Shown: one piece after another, positions 57,240-64,000 of the stretch
Position numbering within the stretch: the first letter of the stretch is position 1
Layout of the letters: every line of letters starts with the position of its first letter
Assembly (NCBI GenBank): GCA_019638275.1
Contig: JAHBUC010000004.1
Location: forward strand, 1-64,000
Reading direction: 5' to 3'
Source of the DNA: Cyclobacteriaceae bacterium
GTDB taxonomy: Bacteria; Bacteroidota; Bacteroidia; Cytophagales; Cyclobacteriaceae
Length of the DNA: 64,000 nucleotides
Program-made: the position numbers and the translations under genes
The notes under the pieces: generated by a model
The model's database searches: none
Told to the model about the DNA's origin: nothing
Seen by the model: the letters and a program-made list of their open reading frames with translations, nothing else

Positions 57240-58701
57240 CTTTTGGCAAGCTAAACATTGAACTCAATAAATCCTTAAACTGCGTACCGGATGCCAGGTG
57301 ATGTTTGCTGATCAGGCTGTACTCGGCTAAGCCATGCAGCGCAAATTCCATAAGAAGTAGTTGTGCCGCACTGTCCTGTTTGTTGTGGAACTCTTTCACC
57401 AGTTCTTTTAATCCAGGTACTGCTTTAAGTATCTTCTCGTAGTCTTTATTGCTCAGGTCATGCAACAGGTCGATGTGGTTTCCCTCACCAAACCAATCGG
57501 TGATTTTCTTATACGGACTTTTTTCTTTTTGTTTTCTGAATTTATCCGGATCGGGAAAATACTGAACGAATTGTGTTCGCATGGCTTTGCCAATCAGGTT
57601 TTGAGCAACAATACCTGGTCCTTCCTGTTCGCCTTCATATACCAATTCAACCTTTCCGGTAATGGATGATACGATACTGCCCAGATCTGAAATTCGTGAG
57701 GTAGTTTGTGTTTCACCGTTAATCAGTATTCTCCGCTCGGCTGCTGCCAATAAGGTTTCGAAGGCCGAGATGGTGAGGCGTGCCGAAACGCCACTTTTTG
57801 CATCAACAAATTCACTCTTGCGCGCTTCAATGGCAACCTGTTCAACCAAATTACTGATCAGATCAGGAACCGTGATCTGCTGCCTGGTGCTGGTAAGCCG
57901 TGCTTCCTGGTGGGTAATTCGTTTGCCGGTTTCTATATCTTTTGGATAGTGCGTAATAATCTGACTGCCAATTCTGTCTTTAAGGGGCGTTACAATACTG
58001 CCACGGTTGGTATAGTCTTCGGGGTTGGCCGTAAATACAAACTGAATATCGAGTGGTAGGCGCACCTTAAATCCACGAATCTGAATATCACCTTCCTGCA
58101 AAATATTAAACAGGGCAACTTGTATGCGCGGCTGCAAGTCGGGCAATTCGTTAATGACAAATATGCCTCTATGCGAACGGGGAATCAAACCATAATGAAT
58201 TACACGCTCATCGGAGTACGGTAATTTTAAAGCAGCTGCCTTTATCGGATCCACATCACCAACCAGATCAGCAATGGAAACATCGGGGGTGGCCAGTTTT
58301 TCTGTGTAACGCATGTCGCGATGCAACCAGGTTATGGGCGTTTCATCTCCCAACTCTTTTACTTTGTCAATACCGTAGCGCGAAATGGGATGAAGCGGAT
58401 CGTCATTTAACTCAGAACCTTCAAGTACCGGAATGTATTCATCCAGCAGGTTAACCATCAGACGTGCAATCCGTGTTTTGGCCTGTCCGCGTAAGCCGAG
58501 TAAGTTAATGTCATGCCCCGCTAAAATGGCGCGCTCCAAATCCGGAATTACCGTTTCTTCGTAACCCCACACACCCTGAAAGACCGTTTCTTTATTTTTC
58601 TTTTTTTGAATCAGGTTCTCACGAAGCTCAACTTTCACACTTCGTGATCTGTAACCCGACTCTTTCAGTTGTTTCAGATTTTTTATTGTATCGATCTGCA
58701 T
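57184..58701 (-). CDS. AAA+ ATPase of magnesium-chelatase/MoxR type
   Basis: 505 residues. Walker A is GLRGQAKTR (about 69-77); the Walker B region reads GIFVINELPDL (about 179-189), with Asn in place of the usual first Asp, as I recall from this subfamily; sensor-1 is VFTANPEDYTNRG. C-terminal helical domain follows, including RISDLGSIVSSITGKVELVYEG. The next upstream gene encodes a VWA protein; such AAA/VWA pairs act as metal-insertion or remodelling machines. Not tetrapyrrole chelatase: no bch or cob genes. Co-transcribed with the AlbA_2 gene. Confidence 0.88.
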   Translation of the reverse strand: MQIDTIKNLKQLKESGYRSRSVKVELRENLIQKKKNKETVFQGVWGYEETVIPDLERAILAGHDINLLGLRGQAKTRIARLMVNLLDEYIPVLEGSELNDDPLHPISRYGIDKVKELGDETPITWLHRDMRYTEKLATPDVSIADLVGDVDPIKAAALKLPYSDERVIHYGLIPRSHRGIFVINELPDLQPRIQVALFNILQEGDIQIRGFKVRLPLDIQFVFTANPEDYTNRGSIVTPLKDRIGSQIITHYPKDIETGKRITHQEARLTSTRQQITVPDLISNLVEQVAIEARKSEFVDAKSGVSARLTISAFETLLAAAERRILINGETQTTSRISDLGSIVSSITGKVELVYEGEQEGPGIVAQNLIGKAMRTQFVQYFPDPDKFRKQKEKSPYKKITDWFGEGNHIDLLHDLSNKDYEKILKAVPGLKELVKEFHNKQDSAAQLLLMEFALHGLAEYSLISKHHLASGTQFKDLLSSMFSLPKDDPDDEDDEEILGRGGIR

Positions 58702-58716
58702 GGTTGTGATTGTCTC

Positions 58717-59814
58717 TTAAAAATTTTTTCTACGATTCTTTTTAAAATCTTCGAATACCAAATTACCTAGTCCTTGTAAACCGCTGTAATAGGCATTTCC
58801 GTTGTTGGCTTTTGTAAATTCACGAACAAAGGCTTTCAGGTACGGATCAGTAGCCAACATGAATGTAGTGACAGGGATTTTTAATTTGCGAAGAGACCCG
58901 GCCAGGTTTAAGGTGCGCCCCAGAATTTTCTGATCCAATCCAAAACTGTTTTTATAATAACGGATTCCTTCTTTAATGCAGGTTGGTTTACCATCGGTGA
59001 TCATAAAAATCTGTTTGTTCGGATTTTTTCTTCGCCTGAGTATATCCATAGCGAGTTCAAGCCCCGAAACGGTGTTGGTATGATACGGCCCGACCTGTAA
59101 ATAAGGGAGGTCTTTGATCTCAATCTGCCACGCATCATCGCCAAAAACCAAAACATCTAACGTGTCTTTCGGGTAACGTTTTGTAATCAATTCCGCCAGA
59201 GCCATGGCTACTTTCTTGGCTGGTGTTATACGGTCTTCTCCGTATAGGATCATGGAGTGCGAGATGTCAATCATCAACACGGTGGAGGTTTGCGATTTAT
59301 ATTCCCGCTCCATCACTTCAAGGTCTTCTTCGGTTATGAAAAAATTATCCAGGCCGTGATTGATTTGTGCGTTGCGCAAGGAGTCAGTCATGGAAATTTG
59401 TTCCAGGGTATCGCCAAACTCGTAGTCTCTTCGTTCGGTGGTTGGCTCATCCCCACGACCACTATGAAAGGTTTGGTGGTCACCGCCTTTGGCTTTTTTG
59501 AGTTTGCCGAAGATCTCTTCCAGAGCTGATTTGCGCAAGTTTTGTTCGCTGCGGGCATTGAGTTTCAATTCGCCATCGCGTGGAGATTCTTCAATATATC
59601 CTTCCTTTTTCAGCTGTTCAATGAAATCGCCTATGCCATAATTTTGGGAGGTAACTTTGTACTGTTTATCCAGTTCTGTTAGCCATTCCAGGGCTTCAGC
59701 AACATTTCCGGATGTAATCAATACCAGCTGCATGAAGATTTTCAGCAGCTTTTCGAAGTCGCTTTTCGCGGATTCGGGTAGTGGGGTATATTGACTGAAA
59801 CGGTATCCGAGCAT
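58717..59814 (-). CDS. VWA domain-containing protein
   Basis: 365 residues. An N-terminal helical region (1-100) with LEWLTELDKQYKV is followed by a charged linker and a C-terminal VWA domain, with the MIDAS motif DISHSM (about 183-188), a following acidic/Thr pair (ITDGKPT) and LDVLVFGDDAW. It lies 15 bases before the AAA ATPase gene on the same strand, so it should be that ATPase's partner, delivering or gripping the target protein in a metal-dependent manner. Substrate unknown. Confidence 0.88.
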   Translation of the reverse strand: MLGYRFSQYTPLPESAKSDFEKLLKIFMQLVLITSGNVAEALEWLTELDKQYKVTSQNYGIGDFIEQLKKEGYIEESPRDGELKLNARSEQNLRKSALEEIFGKLKKAKGGDHQTFHSGRGDEPTTERRDYEFGDTLEQISMTDSLRNAQINHGLDNFFITEEDLEVMEREYKSQTSTVLMIDISHSMILYGEDRITPAKKVAMALAELITKRYPKDTLDVLVFGDDAWQIEIKDLPYLQVGPYHTNTVSGLELAMDILRRRKNPNKQIFMITDGKPTCIKEGIRYYKNSFGLDQKILGRTLNLAGSLRKLKIPVTTFMLATDPYLKAFVREFTKANNGNAYYSGLQGLGNLVFEDFKKNRRKNF

Positions 59815-59935
59815 TTTCTTACGATTTATTTATAACCCTGATGCCTGTAATTCTGTTTCTTTTACGTGTTATTTATTTTTGGACCCGTGTAAGGTTACAG
59901 GGGACAATTATTCATTTTTTTCCAGGTTCATCGCT

Positions 59936-59943
59936 TACTTTTG
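59936..59943 (+). promoter_or_regulatory. -7 element of the small lipoprotein gene
   Basis: TACTTTTG fits TAnnTTTG and is 23 bases before the ATG of the small lipoprotein gene. A T-rich stretch at about -33 is a weak match to TTTG. Confidence 0.45.
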
Positions 59944-59966
59944 ACCTAAATTAACAATTAAGGGTT

Positions 59967-60092
59967 ATGAAAAAGTCTATACTGGTTTTATTCGTTTTGG
60001 CCGTTACACTGGCTTCCTGCTCATCGTATACATGCGCCACTTATGTTAAGGCCCCTGCGGAAAAGAAGGGTTCGGCAGAGCAGAAAGTGTAA
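59967..60092 (+). CDS. Small lipoprotein (41 residues)
   Basis: MKKSILVLFVLAVTLASC is a complete lipoprotein signal; the mature part is only about 24 residues (two Ser, Tyr, a second Cys, then a basic/Gln tail). A -7 element precedes it and a good terminator follows, which supports a real short gene. Similar tiny lipoproteins are common in Bacteroidota; function unknown. Confidence 0.6.
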   Translation: MKKSILVLFVLAVTLASCSSYTCATYVKAPAEKKGSAEQKV

Positions 60093-60117
60093 GAGCTGCT
60101 GAGCCAGCACGCTACGT

Positions 60118-60142
60118 AAACCACCCAACCGGTGGTTTTTTT
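60118..60142 (+). terminator. Terminator after the small lipoprotein gene
   Basis: AAACCACC pairs with GGTGGTTT around CAACC, followed by a seven-T run. Confidence 0.85.
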
Positions 60143-60188
60143 ATTCCCTGATCTGTCCTATCTTCGTACTACTTTTTAAGCTAGTACT

Positions 60189-60479
60189 ATGCTCAATCGC
60201 ATACCTCCATTTTTTAAGAACTTCTATGTAGTAGCCGGGCTCATCTTTCTGACCTGGATGTTTTTTCTGGACTCTAATGATTTCGTGTCGCGTTTTAAAC
60301 TTTCTGCAAAGTTGAGATCATTGGAAAATGAAAAGGAATACTATCAGGAAAAAATAAAGGAAGTTGAACACGACCGGGAGGAGTTATTTGGCGACCGGGA
60401 ATCGGTAGAGAAATTTGCCCGCGAAAAATATTTAATGAAAAAGGATAACGAGGACGTATTTGTTGTCGTTGAAGAGTAG
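60189..60479 (+). CDS. Septum formation initiator family protein (DivIC/FtsB-like)
   Basis: 96 residues. One membrane helix (VVAGLIFLTWMFFLDSN, about 14-30), then a coiled coil (KLRSLENEKEYYQEKIKEVEHDREELF) and the conserved end SVEKFAREKYLMKKDNEDVFVV. FtsB/DivIC links FtsL and FtsQ in the divisome. The 3' end is at 60479; the next ATG is at 60481, so translation may be coupled. Confidence 0.9.
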   Translation: MLNRIPPFFKNFYVVAGLIFLTWMFFLDSNDFVSRFKLSAKLRSLENEKEYYQEKIKEVEHDREELFGDRESVEKFAREKYLMKKDNEDVFVVVEE

Positions 60480-60480
60480 C

Positions 60481-61023
60481 ATGAAAAAGACATTAATTCT
60501 TTTGTTTTGTCTTAGCTCTATTGCTTCTATGGCGCAGCGAGAGCTTTATGATGAGAGCAGCTATTCCTTCAAGGATCGAGGATATTTTGGTATTGGACTT
60601 AGTGGGCTAAATTTCGGCAGAGACCAATTTAACAGGAAGTTTTTTTCTGTTGGTGTTTCTGGTCAACTTGGTTACATGCTAACGACAAATTTATCTTCAG
60701 GTGTTGGGTTAGAGTACACATTCACTGATGTAACGGAATATAAGCAGCACGTATATGGAGGGTATCCATTTATTCGGTATAACATCAAAAACTTTTTTCT
60801 TCAAACGGACTATAACATCGTAACCATCAAGGTTACGGGTTTTGGGCAGGAATTTAAGGAATCCTTTGATCGATTTTTTGCAGGACTGGGGTATTCGAGT
60901 CCAACAGGACGGGGAGGCTATTTTAACATTCTGGCTTCGTATGATCTTCTTTACACCAATTCCAGCCCATTCGCTTCTCCCTTTTCACTTAGGGTATACT
61001 TTACAAGCGGATTTCGAAATTGA
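60481..61023 (+). CDS. Outer-membrane beta-barrel protein
   Basis: About 180 residues from the ATG at 60481, with a signal peptide (MKKTLILLFCLSSIASMAQ). The rest has alternating hydrophobic strands: GYFGIGLSGLNFG, FFSVGVSGQLGYML, LSSGVGLEYTF, FFAGLGYSSPTGRGGYFNILA, ending LRVYFTSGFRN. It resembles small eight-strand barrels of OmpA/OmpW type. Its end overlaps the convergent Ldh gene by 23 bases. Function unknown. Confidence 0.75.
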   Translation: MKKTLILLFCLSSIASMAQRELYDESSYSFKDRGYFGIGLSGLNFGRDQFNRKFFSVGVSGQLGYMLTTNLSSGVGLEYTFTDVTEYKQHVYGGYPFIRYNIKNFFLQTDYNIVTIKVTGFGQEFKESFDRFFAGLGYSSPTGRGGYFNILASYDLLYTNSSPFASPFSLRVYFTSGFRN

Positions 61024-62089
61024 ATTTAGAGGCGAGTGCCTGTAAATCTTCCACCACTTTCGGATTTAACGGAATACCTTGTTCTTGTCGTTGAGCATGC
61101 ATTATTCTTTCGGGTTCACCGTGAATGAGTACATGATCGTACCCTTCGGCCGCTTTTGCTGAACGGAAGCGCTTAATCCAGTTGTCCATATGTTGCTTGA
61201 ATTCCTTTGCAGGCCTGAACGCATCCACACGCATGGCACCAACAAAATGCCCAATACCCTTGCCAACAGGATCAGCAGGAGGTTGTAAGAAGGCAACAAA
61301 AGGCGGTACCCACGGACCATAATTCGCACCCGAAAGCACAGCCGAGAGAATGTCTACCATGGCGCCCAAGCCGTAACCTTTATGACTGCCATGCTCATAA
61401 TCGCTGCCAAGCGGAATCAACGCGCCACCATCTTTCAATTCATGTGGATTGGTGGAAGAATTTCCGTCTTTGGTTTGAATCCATCCTGCCGGAGCATCTT
61501 TATTTTTTCGTTGCAGAATTTCAAGTTTTCCGTTGGCCGCAGTAGTGGTGGCCATGTCCAGTACGAAGGGAGGTTCCTTATCGGCTGGAATGGCAATGGA
61601 AATTGGGTTGGTACCCAATAAGCGTTCAACAGAAAAAGTAGGAGCCACCAGCGGACTGGCATTGGTCATGGCCCAACCGATCATATCGTGCTTTAGTGCC
61701 ATCATGGAATGATAGCCTGCAATGCCGAAATGGTTTGAGTTGCGTACTGCCACCCAGCCCGTTCCGGCTTTCTCCGCTTTGGCAATGGCCAGTTCCATGG
61801 CTTTGGGGGCAACCACTAACCCAAGTCCGCTGTCGCCATCAATAACAGCCGTACTGGGCGATTCATGCACCACCTGAATGTTTGGTGTTGCATTAATCCG
61901 GTTTGCTTCCCATAGGCGTACGTAGCCGGATAGTCGCGCCAGGCCATGTGAATCAATTCCGCGAAGATCGGCTGAAAGCAGTACTTCAGTAGCCAGTGAA
62001 GCATCGGCATCGGAGCACCCGATTTTTTTGAAGATGGCGTATGAAAAATCGCGAAGCGTATGTACCGGATAACTTTTTTCTGTTGTCAT
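61001..62089 (-). CDS. Ldh-family oxidoreductase (malate/L-lactate dehydrogenase family)
   Basis: 362 residues from ATG 62089; the longer frame adds an unrelated leader. The sequence fits the non-Rossmann Ldh/MDH family: ADLRGIDSHGLARLSGY with the catalytic His, VRNSNHFGIAGYHSMMAL, MTNASPLVAPT, GTNPISIAIPA, DMATTTAANGKLEILQRKN and GYGLGAMVDILSAVLSG. Members reduce or oxidise 2-keto/2-hydroxy acids such as malate, ureidoglycolate or sulfolactate with NAD(P). Substrate not determinable. Confidence 0.92.
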   Translation of the reverse strand: MTTEKSYPVHTLRDFSYAIFKKIGCSDADASLATEVLLSADLRGIDSHGLARLSGYVRLWEANRINATPNIQVVHESPSTAVIDGDSGLGLVVAPKAMELAIAKAEKAGTGWVAVRNSNHFGIAGYHSMMALKHDMIGWAMTNASPLVAPTFSVERLLGTNPISIAIPADKEPPFVLDMATTTAANGKLEILQRKNKDAPAGWIQTKDGNSSTNPHELKDGGALIPLGSDYEHGSHKGYGLGAMVDILSAVLSGANYGPWVPPFVAFLQPPADPVGKGIGHFVGAMRVDAFRPAKEFKQHMDNWIKRFRSAKAAEGYDHVLIHGEPERIMHAQRQEQGIPLNPKVVEDLQALASKFNFEIRL

Positions 62090-62213
62090 GGCGGCAAAGA
62101 TAACCTCAATTTTATTTTCACGTAAAACAAGGTTTTTGGGCATGTAAAAGTTATACCTTCGGTGTGTGGAATCGGAGAGCTTTTTGCATCTGAGATAAAA
62201 AATGATTTTAACT

Positions 62214-63830
62214 ATGAAACGTATTTCTTTAATTCTTGTGCTTTTTGGGCTTATGCTTTCAGCTGTGGCGCAAACCGAAAAGCAGGTTGATTCTAAAATT
62301 TCGCGCGTAACGGTGTTTTTAAATAGGGCTCAGGTTACCCGTGAATTGAAAACGCGCGTTGAGGCAGGGCGCACCAACCTGATTTTATCCGGTCTCACGG
62401 CCAACCTTGATCAGCAAAGCATACAGGTAAGTGGAAAAGGAGCGATAACCATTTTGGGGATCAACCATAACCAGAATTACCTTAGTGATCATAACCGACC
62501 AAAATCTTTGCAAGTGTTGTATGATTCACTTGACATCTACCGTAAGCAATTATTACAGGAGCAACACCAAAAAGAGGTATTGAATAAGGAAGAACAACTG
62601 TTGTTGAGCAATCAGAAAATCGGGGGCAACAATCAAAATCTTACGGTAAATGAACTGAAGGCTATGGCCGATTTTTACCGGAGCCGTTTAGGAGATATTG
62701 GCACAGGAAAAATAAAATCGGATGAGCGCATCAAAAAAATAAATGAACGCATCACCAAACTCAACCAGCAAATCCGTGAACAGAATGATTTGTACAACCG
62801 CAACACCAGCGAAATTGTGGTAAGCGTTTCAGCGGATGCAGCAACAGCCGTAGAACTTGAAGTAAATTATATTGTTGCCAATGCCGGTTGGTACCCGGTG
62901 TACGACTTACGGGCAGCCAATACGCGCAGTCCGGTGCAGTTGAATTACAAGGCTAACGTTTTTCAGAGCACAGGTGAGGAATGGAAAAACGTACGACTGA
63001 AACTAAGCACGGCAAACCCGAGTCTGGGTGGTGTTAAGCCGGAGTTGTATAGCTGGTATTTGGATTTTTATAATCCATCAGCCATCTACGGTAGTAGGGC
63101 TCCAGAAAAGAAAATTATGTTAAGGGGTGTGAGTTCTGTTCCCGCTCAAGAGAGAGCAGCAGATGAAGTGGTTATGGAAGAGGCTGCAACTATTTCCGAT
63201 TTTACCCAAACTATTCAAACTTCTTTAAATACTGAATTTGACATCAGTTTACCATACACCGTTTTATCTGCCTCAAAACCAACATTGGTGGACATCCGCA
63301 ATCATGAAATGAAAGCGGAGTATTTATATTCTACCGCACCCAAACTTGATCAAGATGCATTTTTGCTGGCGCGTGCCACCGGATGGGAAGAGTTTAGTTT
63401 ATTGCCCGGTGAAGCCAATGTGTTTTTTGAAGGTACGTTTGTTGGAAAAAGTTATATTGATCCGAGCGTAATCAAGGACACGCTTTCGATTTCATTGGGT
63501 CGCGATAAGCGAATTGTAGTGAAGCGTGAAAAGCTAAAAGATTTCACCACACGCAGAACCATTGGCTCAAATATTCGTGAGGCGTTTGCGTGGGAAGTTT
63601 CGGTGCGCAATACTAAAAATGAAGCGGTGAAGATTCTGGTTGAAGATCACGTTCCTGTTTCGCAAAACAGTCAGATTGAGGTAACCGTATTGGATGTAGC
63701 CGGAGCCAAATACAATAAAGATACTGGCAAGCTGGTATGGGAGATGAACCTGCAACCCAACGAAATCAAAAAGGTGGTGTTCAAGTATGAGGTGAAATAT
63801 CCGAAGGATAAAACCATCAGCGGATTGTAA
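62214..63830 (+). CDS. MuiA-like protein (DUF4140/DUF4139)
   Basis: About 538 residues from ATG 62214, giving a clean signal peptide (MKRISLILVLFGLMLSAVAQ). The N-terminal DUF4140 part has ISRVTVFLNRAQVTRELKTRV, followed by a long coiled coil (about residues 110-190) and the DUF4139 part with LEVNYIVANAGWYPVYDLRA, VQLNYKANVFQSTGEEW, SIYGVK-like loop and C-terminal FAWEVSVRNTKNEAVKILVEDHVP. MuiA (mucoidy inhibitor A) is named after an effect in Pseudomonas; the biochemical role is not established. A strong terminator follows. Confidence 0.88.
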   Translation: MKRISLILVLFGLMLSAVAQTEKQVDSKISRVTVFLNRAQVTRELKTRVEAGRTNLILSGLTANLDQQSIQVSGKGAITILGINHNQNYLSDHNRPKSLQVLYDSLDIYRKQLLQEQHQKEVLNKEEQLLLSNQKIGGNNQNLTVNELKAMADFYRSRLGDIGTGKIKSDERIKKINERITKLNQQIREQNDLYNRNTSEIVVSVSADAATAVELEVNYIVANAGWYPVYDLRAANTRSPVQLNYKANVFQSTGEEWKNVRLKLSTANPSLGGVKPELYSWYLDFYNPSAIYGSRAPEKKIMLRGVSSVPAQERAADEVVMEEAATISDFTQTIQTSLNTEFDISLPYTVLSASKPTLVDIRNHEMKAEYLYSTAPKLDQDAFLLARATGWEEFSLLPGEANVFFEGTFVGKSYIDPSVIKDTLSISLGRDKRIVVKREKLKDFTTRRTIGSNIREAFAWEVSVRNTKNEAVKILVEDHVPVSQNSQIEVTVLDVAGAKYNKDTGKLVWEMNLQPNEIKKVVFKYEVKYPKDKTISGL

Positions 63831-63851
63831 GTTAAAGTGCTGTAAATTGAG

Positions 63852-63884
63852 AACGGTCTTCATGAATAAGTGAAGACCGTTTTT
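63852..63884. terminator. Terminator after the MuiA-like gene
   Basis: AACGGTCTTCA pairs with TGAAGACCGTT over 11 bases with an eight-base loop, then TTT. Confidence 0.85.
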
Positions 63885-63943
63885 ATTTCAGGGTGCGTGT
63901 ATTCCAAATTGTTTTATTACTTTAATCGGATAATCGCGTGCCT

Positions 63944-64000
63944 ATGCGTAACAACATTTTCTTTATTGCCCTGGTAGCCGCCATGGCGGGCTTTTTGTTT
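63944..64000 (+). CDS. Start of a further gene, cut by the window end
   Basis: An ATG at 63944 opens MRNNIFFIALVAAMAGFLF, which looks like a signal peptide or membrane anchor and runs off the window. About 60 bases separate it from the preceding terminator. No family can be named from 19 residues. Confidence 0.5.
   Translation, partial: MRNNIFFIALVAAMAGFLF

Noticed and set aside
57184..58701. Magnesium chelatase for chlorophyll or cobalamin synthesis.
   Set aside because: No large chelatase subunit or tetrapyrrole genes nearby; it pairs with a generic VWA protein.

Overview
The window reads as chromosome of a Bacteroidota bacterium, most likely order Cytophagales. The signs are a SusC/SusD outer-membrane pair, a type IX secretion (T9SS) sorting tail, promoters of the Bacteroidota form TTTG-N19/20-TAnnTTTG, few Shine-Dalgarno sites, and a tRNA-tuf-tRNA-secE-nusG-rplK-rplA-rplJ-rplL-rpoB-rpoC block. 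I see no insertion sequence, prophage, CRISPR array or rRNA.

Layout. 1-2.0 kb: a membrane protein and a TPR protein. 2.0-15.9 kb: a visibly AT-rich surface-polysaccharide locus (polymerase-like membrane protein, four glycosyltransferases, flippase, methyltransferase, pyruvyltransferase-like protein, UDP-GlcNAc 2-epimerase), translationally coupled to a large PKD-domain T9SS cargo gene whose 3' part is broken. 16-24.4 kb: metabolism and housekeeping (Lrp/AsnC regulator, PyrR-like phosphoribosyltransferase, panB, a broken DUF1080 gene, a CAP protein, icd, ribH, a TPR membrane protein, pdhA, recF, a dciA-like gene). 24.4-41.9 kb: the core translation and transcription block, with four tRNAs, tuf, secE, nusG, L11/L1/L10/L7-L12, rpoBC, a DUF3467 gene, then rpsL-rpsG-fusA-rpsJ. 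42-47.4 kb: a metal-chelate/cobalamin-type binding lipoprotein coupled to meaB, then a CHASE2 membrane sensor with two tandem FecR-like paralogues. 47.5-51.2 kb: sucD, a small unknown gene, PhoH2 and a DeoR-type regulator. 51.3-56.4 kb: a SusC-SusD-lipoprotein operon divergent from that regulator. 56.5-59.8 kb: an AAA ATPase / VWA / AlbA_2-domain unit. 60-64 kb: a small lipoprotein, a DivIC/FtsB-like protein, a beta-barrel protein, an Ldh-family oxidoreductase, a MuiA-like protein and the start of one more gene.

Most notable points. (1) The ribosomal L1 gene is broken by a dense cluster of small indels inside its most conserved stretch; the T9SS cargo gene has a similar cluster and the DUF1080 gene has a single indel. 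Since L1 is a core gene here and both flanks are intact, local consensus errors are the likeliest cause. (2) Several intergenic spacers, including those between the tRNA genes, are built from degenerate A/T-rich 7-base units. (3) Three translation operons share nearly the same promoter core, TAnnTTTGCA(G/C)TCCT, identical over 15 bases in two of them. (4) A perfect palindrome lies just upstream of the Lrp/AsnC regulator gene. I found no clearly new multi-gene system; the best candidates for further work are the CHASE2/FecR-like cluster, the AAA/VWA/AlbA_2 unit and the DeoR-linked SusCD operon.
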